Shown: positions 51,946 through 63,185, counted from the stretch's first letter. The stretch: DNA of 64,000 nt from Hymenopus coronatus (GCA_030762935.1 CM060893.1:8352001-8416000); one strand, 5' to 3'. Notes: a model not told the origin generated them from the sequence alone. Program-made: numbers and translations.

Positions 51946-52165
51946 TTAAAGGAACTTCAGTCACATAGCAACCAGCTTTTGACCATCACTTTAACCTATG
52001 ATACTCCCTTATTTTGCTTCTACTTGCATGGAAGCAAGTAATAAGACTATTTCTGCTAATTTTTTCTCGATTAGTATGAAGTAAATAGAAGTATATGCTT
52101 TTTCACAATAATTAGTTGCAGAGATGTAGAGAAAGTCATGAGAATGGAACACATCAGATTTTTAC
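51946..52165 (+). repeat. R850 partial copy
   Basis: 'aaaggaacttcagtcacata' to ATGGAACACATCAGATTTTT: the AAAAATC-side quarter of the family. Confidence 0.7.
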
Positions 52166-52345
52166 AATCATGTAAACATTTATATGGACTAAAATAAAAT
52201 ACAGTACAGCAGGTTTAAATATTTTTTGTAAGTCTGTATTCTACTTTTATGATTTCTTTACTTTACCATTTTATGTTAACACTACTATGAACAAGAGAGT
52301 GTTTTGGCATAAAAAGGTGTTTTAGTAGTGGAGGTGGGGTAGGAA

Positions 52346-52660
52346 ATGAGCATTAGAAAACTTCGGCCTATCCAGATTTTTCGGTTTACGGCCTACCGTT
52401 CTGCCACAATAGACCAGATAGCTCAGAGTCTGCTGTATTTTGAATTTCAAATTATGTACAACTTCAAACTATTATCTTATGAGGAAAAGAAAAGAGTGAC
52501 TCACCAATGCAAATGTGCCACATGCCATAATTGTAGAGCACCATGGGAAGCTAATATGCTGCACAAGTACTCCTCCCAGAGTGGGTCCTATCACCTCACT
52601 GTAAAACAAAACTCTCTAGCTCTCATACAAGGTGCAGTTACAAATATACAATTTCATTAA
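52346..52660 (+). other. Unassigned 104-codon frame
   Basis: The frame includes CKCATCHNCRAPWE, a Cys-rich stretch that could be a metal-binding knuckle by chance. No splice sites or family match support a gene. Its last codons overlap the start of an inverted repeat. Confidence 0.2.
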
Positions 52661-52796
52661 ATTAGGTTAATTACCTCAGAACTAGTTTCAAGTAATCACT
52701 TCCTCATCGTCAACTGGTTGGTAGCAGTCCCTCTGGTGATGGTTCAACAAATTTAGTAATCACATTTTCATCTATTGGGATCTCGAGTTCAAAAGC

Positions 52797-53211
52797 ACTC
52801 AAGGTAATGGAGAAAATAGATAAACAACATTCATGTAGACAAATTTTTAAACATTATAACATTTTAACTGTTCCCTGCACAGGTATATATATATATGAAA
52901 GTATAAAATAACAATGTACACAAGTATTGCTTAAGAAACAATAATGAATATTTTAGATTGACACTGAGGGGTACTTTAAATAATCGAGATGTAATGGGCA
53001 TGGGGAAACAGCTATTTAATAAGTTACCCAAAGAACTCAAAAATATTAAAAATAACAAGTGTGTGTTAACATTTGTAAAAAAAGTATTTATTAGAGAATG
53101 CGTTTTATAGCTTAGAAGAATTTAAATTAAGTAACTAAGATGTAAATATATAAACATATGTACTCTTGACGTGTCCTTTAACAATTATATGTAAAGGATG
53201 AATAAAATGAG
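52797..53211 (+). mobile_element. LINE 3' end nested in a PLE arm
   Basis: Broken frames show the KLRGTLNNRDVMGMGKQLFN-type ending ('acactgaggggtactttaaa', 'aataagttacccaaagaact') and KCVLTFVKKVFIRECVL. The 3' end is 'aaggatgaataaaatgagtt'. It splits the minus PLE arm; GAGTT at both sides may be the target duplication. Confidence 0.55.
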
Positions 53212-53349
53212 TTAATTAATCTTGGATAAAATTTCCCAAGAAATATTTTCTCTCAAATATTTAAACCGGTGAGGTTTTGTGCCTGCCTAGTATTCAATGC
53301 TGTGTTGAGAATTTTGTGTCCTTGCATCCAAGATGAGCTGCAACTGCTG

Positions 53350-53406
53350 AAGAAGAAGGAGAAGAAGAAGAAGAAGAAGAAGAAGAAGAAGAAGAAGAAG
53401 AAGAAG
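53350..53406 (+). repeat. (GAA)n microsatellite
   Basis: About 18 GAA/AAG units with one GGA interruption, at the centre of the inverted PLE ends. Confidence 0.95.
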
Positions 53407-53719
53407 GGAGAAAAATCAGCAGTTGCAGCTCATTTTGGGATACAAGGACACAAAATTGCTAACACAGCATCACTTGTTAATCAGGCACAAAAACCCGCTG
53501 ATTTAAATATTTGGGAGACAATATCTCTTGGGAAATTTCATCCAAGATTAATGAATTTTGAGATCCCAATGGAGGAAAATCTGATCACTAAATTTGAACC
53601 CCCCGAAGGGATTAAGAGACAAACGTAACCAACAGAGGAGGGCTAAAACCAGTTGCAATCAGCTGACCAAGTGATTCCTTGAAACTAGTTGGGTGCAGAT
53701 ATTTAATGCAAACTTAGAA

Positions 53720-54179
53720 AATAGTAGATTGGGGGAAATTTGGAGAAAGAGGGAAAACAATGCAAATGATTTCTGGAAAGAGCTAGGAGGAGATTTGAAG
53801 ATATAGAAATACAAAAATTGTTCAGCAATATACGTGAAAAAAGATCATTAGAAACACAAATACAAATAAAAAAAAAACAGGGAAAGAGAAATGTATGCGG
53901 ATAAATTAAATAAAGAACAAAGGGAGAGTATTGCTTGGGTGTGTGGAGACTAAAGGGTATGAGAAAATGACTCCAATAGAATCACTGCCCAATATGTGGT
54001 GAAAAGGAACATATAGAGCTTATGACTGTAAAGGGAATAAACAGAGTATAAATGGCAGAAAATTGACAGAAAGATAGCCTTAATCAAACTTTTTAGTATG
54101 AATAGCAAAAAGGTAGGCGAGTATTTGGCTAAAGTAAAAAAGAAATGGATGTGGTCTGCAAAAAGAGAAATAGATAAAA
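53720..54179 (+). mobile_element. LINE 3' end with zinc-knuckle tail
   Basis: 'attgttcagcaatatacg', a frame MYADKLNKEQRESIAWVCGD, then a degraded C-x2-C-x3-E-H-I-E-H block ('actgcccaatatgtggtgaa' + 'aaggaacatatagagc') and ALIKLFSMNSKKVGEYLAKV + KKKWMWSAKREIDKI. Same family as 39430 and 63186. Confidence 0.55.
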
Positions 54180-54192
54180 TATAAGTTTATAG

Positions 54193-54795
54193 AAATATTA
54201 ATATAAAAATAATAGTTGCTACAAATCTTCACTTATCTTTGGAATCCTTGCTTTGGTTTGGTTTTTTATGTTTATTTACACTGTTATGGTTACTGCTAAG
54301 TGGATGTATACTAATGCATTGCTAACTGCTGGAATCAAAACAAATTTGGTAAGAGAGTCAATTGGAGGTATATCAAAATTCATTGCATGATTTCTATACT
54401 TTAATATAAATATTTTCTCCCAAACCATTAAATCTATGGGCCCATTTAAGTGTTTTAATAACTTAACATCTGGATTTATTTCATGATTAAATTTCCAAAA
54501 ATTTATCCAGCTGATTTATCAATTGACGCTCTTACCAAATTTGTTTTGATTCCAGCAGTTAGCAATGCATTAGTACACAATCCACCTAGTAGCAGTAACC
54601 ATAACAGTGTAAATAAACATCAAAAACCAGACCAAATCTGAGACCATAAGGAAATTTGTGTTGATAATGCAATGAATTCATTGCGAAACTAGTCCAAAGC
54701 AAGGATTCCAAAGATAGGTGAAGATTTGTAGCCGCTATTATTTTTATATTAATATTATTGTTATTACTTCACTGTTACAAGCTTCTTTTTACATT
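54193..54795. mobile_element. Palindromic PLE dimer with 13-bp target duplication
   Basis: TATAAGTTTATAG flanks it at 54180-54192 and 54796-54808. The arms (54193 to about 54375 and about 54516-54775) are inverted copies carrying a PLE endonuclease tail (SIDALTKFVLIPAVSNALVH + NPPSSSNHNSVN on the plus arm). The right arm extends about 40 bp further than the left. It lies at the end of a LINE fragment. Confidence 0.75.
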
Positions 54796-55189
54796 TATAA
54801 GTTTATAGGTTGTTTTACGAAATCTTGAGCATGACTGTTGTACATTATTTATCATTATTATTACTATTATCATCTTTAGGATTAAAATAAATGTACTAGA
54901 TTATAAAGAAAACTTGGTTAGGGATATGGCAAGATAACAGTCTGGGCTGATGCATAGCCATATTCTTTGTATGGGTGCTATATAAATAAATTAACCTAAT
55001 TTAATGAAATTCTATATTTGCAACTGCTTCTAAACTGTAATAGTTAATATTTTTATTATGTCCTCTGATTAAAAATGATGAACTGTTTATTTCTTTCACA
55101 AGCTGATTACAGTCAGAATCTGATCACAAATAACTGTTTTTCTTCTAGGTTTTTGTAACAATTCTGTTGTTTGATGTTTGGAGGAATTT

Positions 55190-56230
55190 AGTAACAGTGA
55201 TGATGGATTTTCAAGGTGTGGTACCGCTATGTTGACAACATAATTGCAATAGTGCCAAGCAAACATTTAGATGATGCCATAAAAGTATTAAACATACAGG
55301 AAAAAACAATAAAATTCACAATGGAAACAGAAACCAATGGAGAACTCCCATTCTTAGACCTAAGAATCATCAGAAACGACACAAAAGTAAACTTTGGAAT
55401 CTACAGAAAACCAACTCAATCAGAAAATTACATAAAAAATGAAAGCTACAACCCATTACCACACAAACATGCAATAATAAACAACCTCACACATAGATTA
55501 GTAAATGTACCTATGAGCACAACCGAATTCAACAAAGAGTTAAAAACTGTAATTCAAACAGCAGAACAAAATGGATACAGCAAGAACCTTGTATACAAGA
55601 AACTAAACAAAGCAAAGCAGAAAAAAAAACATAAAAGAAATAACTACCCTAACAGCAGGAAAAAACAATATCATCTCATTCAAAAAATTCACTTACCACC
55701 CCCGAGCATTTAGAAAATTCAAAAAAATCTTCAAAGAACAAGAAATCAACCTGGCTCCAATAAACAGATTTTCGGTCATAAAGTTACTATATTCAAAAAT
55801 AAAAGATGAAGTTCCACCAGAAAATAGGTCAGGAATATATAAAATGAAATGCACAAATTGTGAAAAGTTCTACATAGGACAAACCAAAAGAAATTTAAAA
55901 ATCAGAACCAAAGAGCACTTTAGAAACCTAAAATTGAAACAAGAAGATAAATCGGCAGTAGCATTTCACTTTTGGAAAGAAAACCACAATCTAGATCCAA
56001 ATCCAAAATTGCTAAAAACCATGTCAGGCCACAATGAACTCACAACCTGGGAAAACATCCTCATATGGAAAAACAAAGATTGCCTAATAAACTTTGAAAT
56101 CCCGCCAGTTGACAGCTTAGTTAAGAAGTTCATCATTTTGCCACCAGAGAAAAGAGCACAAGCAAACGCAGCCAGCAACGGCAGTTGGAGCCGTGAGGTT
56201 GAAAATGAAACTAGTCCCTCATAATAACAA
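55190..56230 (+). pseudogene. Penelope-like element: reverse transcriptase and GIY-YIG endonuclease
   Basis: This is the best-preserved PLE coding region. The 5'-truncated reverse transcriptase starts at WYRYVDNIIAIVPSKHLDDA, where the second catalytic Asp of YVDD is Asn. It continues KFTMETETNGELPFLDLRII, YRKPTQSENYIKNESYNPLP. A frameshift near 55670 separates it from the Lys-rich linker and the endonuclease: GIYKMKCTNCEKFYIGQTKR, RTKEHFRNLKLKQEDKSAVA, HFWKEN, and the tail CLINFEIPPVDSLVKKFIIL, ending at 56224. GIY, YIG, Arg and Glu/His positions of the nuclease are present. PLEs use this nuclease to open target DNA for reverse transcription. Confidence 0.85.
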
Positions 56231-56430
56231 TGTAAGTGACGTAGTGTTAAAAAACGAACTCAACAAATTAATATACATATAATTCTGTTGCGCTATATAG
56301 TTTCCTTCCGATGTTCGCTGCTATGATGACTACGGCTCACTATGAATTTCCCATTAAAACTCGGTCAACTGCTCTCGCTACTTACTCTCAGTTGAAACTG
56401 AACTCTCTTTACGCTTCACTTCCCCTTTTT

Positions 56431-57245
56431 GAGGGTAGTCTGAAAAGTTTCCAACCATTCATTCCACCAATTGCTCCATCATAACCTTTCATATCATCAA
56501 TTTTGCTTCAGAATTTTTTTGTTTGTTTTTCAACATAGTATCCTTGTAACTCTACTCCCTTCTCCCAGCAGTGCTCCCATCTCTGTAACCTGTTCAAATA
56601 GTACTCAGCAATTTTCTCTGCAAAATAATTGTTCACGAAGGTGATTGCCTCTTCATTTGATCAAAATCTCTGTCCTCCGAGCACAATTTTCAGATGAGGG
56701 AACAAAAAGAAGTCGCTTGGGGCTAGATCTGGTGAATAAGGTGGATGGTCAAGCAGTCCAAACCGTCATTCATGGATTTTTGCCATTGCAACTGCTGAGG
56801 TGTGTTGTCTTGGTGAAACAGGATTTACTTTTTCTGCAAATGTGGCCATTTTTCCGCAAGTTCTGTCTTCAGTTTGTCAAGTAATGATACGTAGTATACT
56901 CCTGTAATAGTTTTTCCTTTTTGAAGATAATCAATTAAAATAACTCCATGACTATCCCAAAAAACAGTCGCCATCACTTTGCCCAGCCGAAAAAGCAGTT
57001 TTTACTTTTTTTTGGAGCTGGTCCCCCCCCTCACTGTTTGGACTGTATTTTAATGACAGCTCGATACTCAATTTTGTCCATTTTCATAAAAACACTCACA
57101 TTACTTCACTCAAACGATTGTTACATAACAACTGAGTGTCCAAAATGGCTGAAGCTATGGAGAGATGAACAGCGAAATTCACTAGCTTTTATTTACGAGT
57201 GCTGCCATCTTCATTTTGAGGTCAGAAACTTTTCAGACCACCCTC
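56431..57245 (-). mobile_element. Mariner-like transposon, second family, deleted
   Basis: Terminal repeats GAGGGTAGTCTGAAAAGTTT and AAACTTTTCAGACCACCCTC. On the minus strand: FWDSHGVILIDYLQKGKTIT + GVYY, HPPYSPDLAPSDFFLFPHLK (third catalytic Asp; the frame is partly broken) and AEKIAEYYLNRLQRWEHCWE + KGVELQGYYVEK. The N-terminal HTH half is missing. Confidence 0.75.
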
Positions 57246-57259
57246 GTATACTGGTTGGC

Positions 57260-58205
57260 CATGTGGCAGAAAATTTCCAGAAGCCACTGCATATGCAAAA
57301 CACTGCATGCATCACAAACTCACTCACGTTTAACAATGCCGGGTTTAGACATCAAAGAACCTTCTGACAGCGCACATGTCCATTTGTACAGGTGTAACAA
57401 TCACAGCTGTGATGTCAAGAATTTGCCACCAGCTCTCATCTCCACTAACGCTAACAATGACTTACAAAGCAAGCCGTTCACACACGTTCAGTGATTTTGG
57501 CTGCAGGGGGGAAGTAACATTACAAAACAGTCCCCAGATGTGAGTGAAATGATTTGAAAAAAACATAATACAACGCTTTGATTGAGTCTAGGTGGGCATA
57601 TGGAATTGAAATGGGGAACAGAACAAAGCTGGAATTTGATGGATGGGAGATTATTAAATTTAATAATTTTTTAAACTCATTTTATCTTTAAAAATTAACA
57701 CTGAGTTGAACTAAGGTAGTTGAGAATGCAGACAAGTTCTGTGAAACATATGTACTACTACATAAGTAAAAACAACTGAAGCTTTAAAAGTGTTAAGTTC
57801 GACTCAATGTTAATTTCTAAAGTTATCATTTCGCTTCACTTGTACCACTTCCTGTCAGGTTAGTTATCATATTCATTTTAGCTGTTTACCATTAATTATA
57901 AAAATAAGACCTATTTTGGTTTGTGAGGGATGGATTGGTTTGGTTTGAGTAAAAGAAAACAAGGCCCTTCCTTCCAAAAAGAAAAATTTCACCTAGATGT
58001 ACTTTGCATGTACAAGAAACGATTACTTAAAGTTTCAGGAGTCTAAACCAGATGAAATCCAAGGTAGAAGGTGAATAAGAGCAAATAATTACTTGATATT
58101 GAGGATTTTTTGAAAGTGTTATACACTATATTGAGTTGATTGTAACGCTTTTACATCACTTACATTTTAATTACTAAGAACATATTTTGGAAGTTCTGTT
58201 GCTTC
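57260..58205. other. Unassigned sequence with a small hairpin
   Basis: No coding or element signal, except an inverted repeat of about 20 bp at 57692-57711 and 57799-57818 ('aaattaacactgagttgaac' / 'gttcgactcaatgttaattt') that could be a tiny MITE. Confidence 0.35.
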
Positions 58206-58209
58206 CATT

Positions 58210-58640
58210 ATCAACTGCTGTGTCATGATTTGCAGGTGTTGTAGTGGATGGGTTTGCCTCTGGTGGTGGATTTAAGAACCACTGGACAAGGATGTCTCTG
58301 GGTGGGATCTTGAAATTCATTAAGTTGTTTCTATTTTCCCAGATGTGAATATTCTCCCAGGTTTCGAATTCTTTACTGTTTCATATGTCTTTCACTAAAC
58401 TCAAGTGTTTTTTCTATGTTGTGGTGTTTTCTCCTAAAATGCCATGCCACTGCTGATTTATCTTCCTCTTTTAATTTTATGTTCCTGAAATGTTCCTTGT
58501 TCCTAGTTGCCAAATTTATCATTGTTTTTCCTATGCAAAATGTATCACAATCCAAGCAATTTATATGGTACATTCCAGTTCTGTTATCTGTTGGAATTAT
58601 TGTAATTCAAATTACTTCAAGAAAAAATGAATATATTTTC
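58210..58640 (-). pseudogene. PLE GIY-YIG endonuclease fragment
   Basis: The minus frame reads GMYHINCLDCDTFCIGKTMI + NLATRNKEHFRNIKLKEEDK, SAVAWHFRRKHHNIE, then, after a frameshift, ENIHIWENRNNLMNFKIPPR-like codons to about 58290. The YIG motif is CIG and GIY is GMY, so the active site is partly eroded. Confidence 0.75.
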
Positions 58641-58644
58641 TACT

Positions 58645-59265
58645 GAGGTTAAACAAATTTAGGTTTAGGTTGGGGCAATATATGTGTGTTTGCTTCACGT
58701 TGTGTCATTCCCCACTATGTATGTATGTAGTCCCTATCAATCACTTATAGCATACCTGTTGTGATGTCTGCTATGGTGGCTGCCTCAGCTTGGCTCAATC
58801 TATAACTTCCTATAACTTTCTATCTATATACCAACTGATCTTCACATTATATAGCAACCGAACTTGACAGTGAGTATGCATATGTGTGTCCCAACAGCCT
58901 TCAAGCTGTTACTTATATGTAAAACGTGGTGTCATGACTGCTTCATTTCCATTGGTCAGAAAGACCATGAACTTGACGTCTATGTGTCCCATAATGCATT
59001 ATAAACACCACATGACTACTTCAATACAATGGAGAACAACTCATTTCTTAATCATTCAAGGCTTCCCCAAAATCACCTTCACTTATTACTCTGTTGCACA
59101 AACATGTACAAAGGAGTACGTGACGTATACAAGCCTTCTCCCTCACAAAAGAATTTCCCTTTATGCAGCGACTTAGTTTTGTGAACAGCCTGAGCTGTGC
59201 TTGCTTCAAGCTAGCTTTCTACACATATTAAGTTGTACATTAAATAATAATTATTAATAATAGTA
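58645..59265. other. Unassigned sequence
   Basis: No recognisable exon or element. Confidence 0.3.
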
Positions 59266-59268
59266 ATA

Positions 59269-60011
59269 CGAGGTACGTCCAGAAAGTAAGTTCCGTTTGG
59301 TAATAAAATTAAATTGTGTACGATACAGAATAATTATTTATTGCACAAAATTCTACAACTCTTAAACTACTTTTCCACATAACTGCCGAAATTTTGCAGG
59401 CATTTGTCATAGCGTGGCACAAGTTTTTGTATACCTTCTTCACAGAAGTTTGCCGCCTGTGTCTTTGGTACCCAACGTGAGCAAAGTTTACGAAATTTCA
59501 GTTTTTTGGTAACAATTTCATGAATTAGTGATCGTGAGCTTTGAGAAAATTCTATGGTGAGAGCACTAATTGTAAACTTGCGGTTTTCCTGGATCTTGTC
59601 ATCAATTGCGTGAACCAGTTCTTCTGTAACCAAAGATGGACGCCCACTTCGTTCTTCATCATGCACTTCACTACGTCCTTCATTGAACAGTTGGACTCAT
59701 CTTCTCACCATTGAATCACTCATCGCATTTTGTCCGTAAACTTCTCAAATTTGCCGATAAATTCCAATCGGTTTCACTTTCTTAGCATTCAGAAAACGAA
59801 TCACAGATCTGATTTCACAAGCAGCGGGATTTTCAATCAACACCGACATTGTAAACAAGCACAACAAAGCATATGTGGCTGACAGCGATCTCAAAATGGC
59901 GCACGTTTCTTCTCCTTGATACAGAGTGTCTACCGTGCATGTGCGGAACTGCGATTGCAGCGCTGCAGCGGAGATAAATTGAAACGAAACTTACTTTCTG
60001 GACGTACCTCG
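59269..60011 (-). mobile_element. Mariner-like transposon, third family, internally deleted
   Basis: TA flanks (59267-59268, 60012-60013) and 28-bp-class termini CGAGGTACGTCCAGAAAGTA / TACTTTCTGGACGTACCTCG, nearly perfect. On the minus strand MHDEERSGRPSLVTEELVHA, IDDKIQENRKFTISALTIEF and SLIHEIVTKKLKFRKLCSRW + VPK (second HTH) jump to EEGIQKLVPRYDKCLQNFGS + YVEK. The catalytic core is deleted but the junction stays in frame. At 743 bp it is about half length. Confidence 0.8.
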
Positions 60012-60014
60012 TAA

Positions 60015-60468
60015 TAATAATGAGGCCAACTAATGGTCTCAAGGCATTTTAGCCTTAACGTCCCATTTATCTGTTTTAGGTTCAATAAGATTCACACATT
60101 AGCACCAAAATGGCTTGAAATACAAAAGTATTTTGAAATCTTCAAACTTATCCTCCAAGGGAAAAAAGAAGAGCTAAGGCTACAGCCAAGCCATTTATCA
60201 TTTACTTTTCTTGGTACACACAAAACAAACACACACTTACCCTAGCGAGTACATGCCAGACCATACACCTGCCACTAAGCCATAGGTACCCACTTCATCA
60301 CTGCAGCCTCCCTCTCTGTAACACACACAACCATACAGATCAGCTGCTCTTATGTCTGCATACTGACTAAATGCAGTCCAAAGACAAAACATACTAAACA
60401 CAGCTTATTATGCATATTTTCATTCATTGATGATCCATTAGTAATAAAATGTTGAGAAGTGTATATTT
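60015..60468. other. Unassigned sequence with a LINE scrap
   Basis: Near 60393-60440 'acagcttattatgcatattt' + 'tcattcattgatgatcc' matches the LINE segment at 31317-31350. Nothing else was recognised. Confidence 0.35.
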
Positions 60469-60483
60469 AACAATTGAAAATTA

Positions 60484-61547
60484 AGAACTGAAGCTTTCCT
60501 GGCGACGTATTAATTCAAAATTTTCTCGGGCTTCTAGCCAGGTAAAAACATGGCTTGACACCAACGTTTCGAAGAAGTGCATCTTCCTCGTCTTCAAGGG
60601 TGAGCTGATGGATTGAGCTTGCGGAGACTGGTATTTATAAGAGCTGGAATGAAGCTAACATCTGATTGGTTCGCGTGATATTATGGCCTGGTATTTAAGA
60701 TGACTGAGACATGGGCACGGACTTTGTAGAAAACTATTTATAGCAGTTATACGTCTAATGTTTTGTGTTTGAGCATGCACCTACTAGAAAATGAGCCTTG
60801 GAAGACTGCAGGTAGAGGATTAGGCATTAAGGCTCTTTAACATTGGTGTCCATGCTGAACTTAATTGTAGGCCAGAATCGTGATTTAGAGTATTTGTTTC
60901 AGATGAGATGGCTAAAGCTTCTTTTACTCTCCTTTCCCAGTAGTTCGAACACTTTGCCACTATCTTGGTGTTGGTAAAGTTAGCTCTGTGGCGTTTCTGA
61001 ACACCAAAGAGCAACAAGGCTTATGCAACCTGAAAAATCTGGACTGGCTGAACACTGTATAGAACAAAGCCACAGAGCTAACTTTACCAACACCAAGACA
61101 GTGGCAAAGTGTTCGAACTACTGGGAAAGGAGAGTAAAAGAAGCTTTAGCCATCTCATCTGAAACAAATAATCTAAATCGCAATTCTGGCCTACATTAAG
61201 TTCAGCATGGACACCAATGTTAAAAGCCTTAACACCTAATCCTCTACCTGCAGTCTTCCAAGGCTTATTTTCTAGCAGGTGCGTGCTCAAACACAAAACA
61301 TTAGCCGTATAACTGCTATAAATAGTTTTCTACGAAGTCTGTGCCCATGTCTCAGTCATCTTAAATACCAGGCCATAATATCACGCGAACCAATCAGATG
61401 TTAGCTTCATTCCAGCTCTTATAAATACCAGTCTCCACAAGCTCAGTCCATCAGTTCACCCTGAAGACGAGGAAGATGAACTTCTTCGAAATGTTGGTGT
61501 CAAGCCAAGTTTTTACCTGGCTAGAAGCCCAAGAAGATTTTGAATTA
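60484..61547. mobile_element. Palindromic PLE-B dimer, 1.06 kb, with 11-bp target duplication
   Basis: ATTGAAAATTA flanks it (60473-60483, 61548-61558). The left arm (minus) and right arm (plus) each hold the endonuclease tail (NYWERRVKEALAISSETN) and the PLE-B 3' region down to the terminal motif. The centre, near 61000-61070, is single-copy: the right arm extends further 5' (LMQPEKSGLAEHCIEQSHRA). It is inserted in the arm of the next palindrome. Confidence 0.85.
61461..61500 (+). ncRNA. Hammerhead-like RNA motif, second version
   Basis: CTGAAGAC, stem GAGGAAG, loop ATGAA, stem CTTCTTC, then GAAATGTTGGTG. All seven stem pairs can form (one G-U). Upstream CACC can pair with downstream GGTG. 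Reverse-strand versions are at 60559-60600 and 16776-16807. Confidence 0.4.
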
Positions 61548-62068
61548 ATTGAAAATTAGTTGAGTCGATTTTGTAACACTACCTCTATTACTTTTTATTT
61601 CGGAAAACATGTTTCAGAAGCCATGTGCTTCCATTGGCAATTCCTTTGGTCGATTACTTGCTGTGGTGATTTGACGAACCTCTGTATCAGTAGGTTGTCT
61701 GACGGGATTTCAAAATTAAAAATCTGTTTCTTGTGTTTTCAAATATATATGTTTTTCCAACCTTTTAATGCTGTCTTCCTTGTGATGTTTTTGAGTATTT
61801 TTGGGCTTCTATTTATGGTGTGTTTCTCTTTCCAAAAATTCCAAGCTTTAAATATAATATATATTTGGAAAAACAAGAACCGTGTTTTCAATTACGAAAT
61901 CACCAGGCGACCTACTGATACAGAGATTCATCAAACCACCACAGCAAGCAATGCCGGCAGTCAACCAAAGGAATTGACAATAGAAGTACATGCCTTCTGA
62001 AATATGTTTTCTGAAATAAAAAGTAAGTGATGTAGTGTTACAAAATCGACAACTAATTTTCAATTGTT
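61548..62068. repeat. Palindrome of a further PLE 3' end
   Basis: The arms pair from the outer 'aattgaaaattagttgagtc' / 'caactaattttcaatt' inward to 'tatgtttttcca' / 'tggaaaaac'. The plus arm encodes IWKNKNRVFNYEITRRPTDT + EIHQTTTASNAGSQPKELTI, a PLE endonuclease tail. The loop (about 61766-61860) is unpaired. Confidence 0.75.
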
Positions 62069-62109
62069 AAAACACATCACTGTCACAAAGTCCACTATAC
62101 ATCAGTAGT

Positions 62110-62490
62110 GTATATTTAGCCCATTTTCAATCTATTGAGGTATGGAATTATATTTTGGGGTAGTGAAGAGAGATTCAAAATTCAGAAAAAGGTTATAAGA
62201 ACAATGAAACAGAATGCAAGCATGCGAATCATGCAAGAAAATTTTCAAAAGAGAGAAAATACTTACCCCAAGCTGTCTAGATGTTCTAGGAGTATCGTGT
62301 TTCATAAGATCTCATTTGGGACAGTTAGAGAGGAATAAGGAATATCATGAGCATAATACAAGAAATAAATTTGATATCCACTTACAGTACTGTAGAACAG
62401 AAATCTTTAAAAGTAATGTAATTAACATAGGAACTAAATTATATAATAAGTTACTGCTCTCAATTAGGCATCAAAATAAACTTTCTAGAA
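62110..62490 (+). mobile_element. LINE 3' end (jockey/CR1-like)
   Basis: LRYGIIFWGSEERFKIQKKV, RIMQENFQKREN, HEHNTRNKFDIHLQYCRTEI and INIGTKLYNKLLLSIRHQNK follow the order of the other LINE ends, with a frameshift near 62330. It is truncated directly into an R850 copy. Confidence 0.65.
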
Positions 62491-62494
62491 TTAA

Positions 62495-62960
62495 AAATCT
62501 GACGAGCTCCATTCACATGACTTTCTCTACATCTCTGTAACAAATTATTGTTAATAAGCTTATCTTCTATTTCATGCTAAAACATTCGCAGAAACGGTCT
62601 TAGTACTTAGTTCCTTATTAGTAGAAGGGAAATAAGGGAATACACTAGGCTAAACAGGCAAAAACTTATATTTTTTTGGAGTAAGTTTTTGTCTAACTCT
62701 TACGGTTTATCCGTTATGCAAAATTCAAGATATAAATTTTATTTGTAATGTAAACATCTTAAATATAAGAGATTTTAATCAAAATTGTTAGAGCCATTTT
62801 TGAAAAAATGAAATTTTCGAAATTTTTTTCCATGTAAAGGGTAGTTTGGGGTGGGGGGATTTTATTGAAAATCTTCATGAGAAAGAGACACACACACATG
62901 CACATACCCACACAAGGACTTTTTTCGAAAAATGCTTTTATCAGACTTAGAAGACCTTAA
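62495..62960 (-). repeat. R850 partial copy
   Basis: AAAAATCTGACGAGCTCCAT at the start; the microsatellite (ACACACACACATGCACATAC) near 62890; the palindrome end is missing. Confidence 0.65.
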
Positions 62961-63185
62961 AACAACAATTTTTATGCTGGTATTTCTGATTTGTTGCTGC
63001 ATATCCTCAATCCTGTCAATTATCTTCCCTTTAGCCGCTATTTTCCTACTATCTACCTTCATGCCTTCTCAGTCTTATTCCCAGGTATTCAAATTATTTG
63101 ACCATCTTGAGTTATTACCCTCCCAAATATAATTTCTCATCACTTCTTAACTTTGATCATTTTTGACCAAGAGTGGGGACGAGAA

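Larger units (their letters stand above)
52680..53700. mobile_element. Inverted PLE 3' ends around a GAA microsatellite, with LINE insert
   Basis: The plus arm (from 53416) encodes a PLE endonuclease tail: GEKSAVAAHFGIQGHKIANT, LNIWETISLGKFHPRLMNFE, then IPMEENLITKFEPPEGIKRQ and stop. The minus arm matches in reverse: 53345 down to 53217 and, after the LINE insert at 52797-53211, from 52796 to 52680 ('actagtttcaagtaatcact' vs 'agtgattccttgaaactagt'). The loop is a (GAA)n tract. Confidence 0.7.
52632..55030. repeat. Outer inverted repeat enclosing PLE and LINE debris
   Basis: 'gcagttacaaatatacaatt' + 'tcattaaattaggttaatt' at 52632 is inverted at about 54975-55027 ('aattaacctaatttaatgaa' + 'attctatatttgcaactgc'). 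The 2.4 kb between holds a PLE palindrome, two LINE ends and a PLE dimer, so the arms may be the outer ends of an old inverted PLE pair. Confidence 0.55.

Noticed and set aside
53269..53628. Lys-rich protein (poly-Lys, 119 codons)
   Set aside because: The Lys run is a GAA microsatellite read in one frame; the rest is a PLE endonuclease tail.
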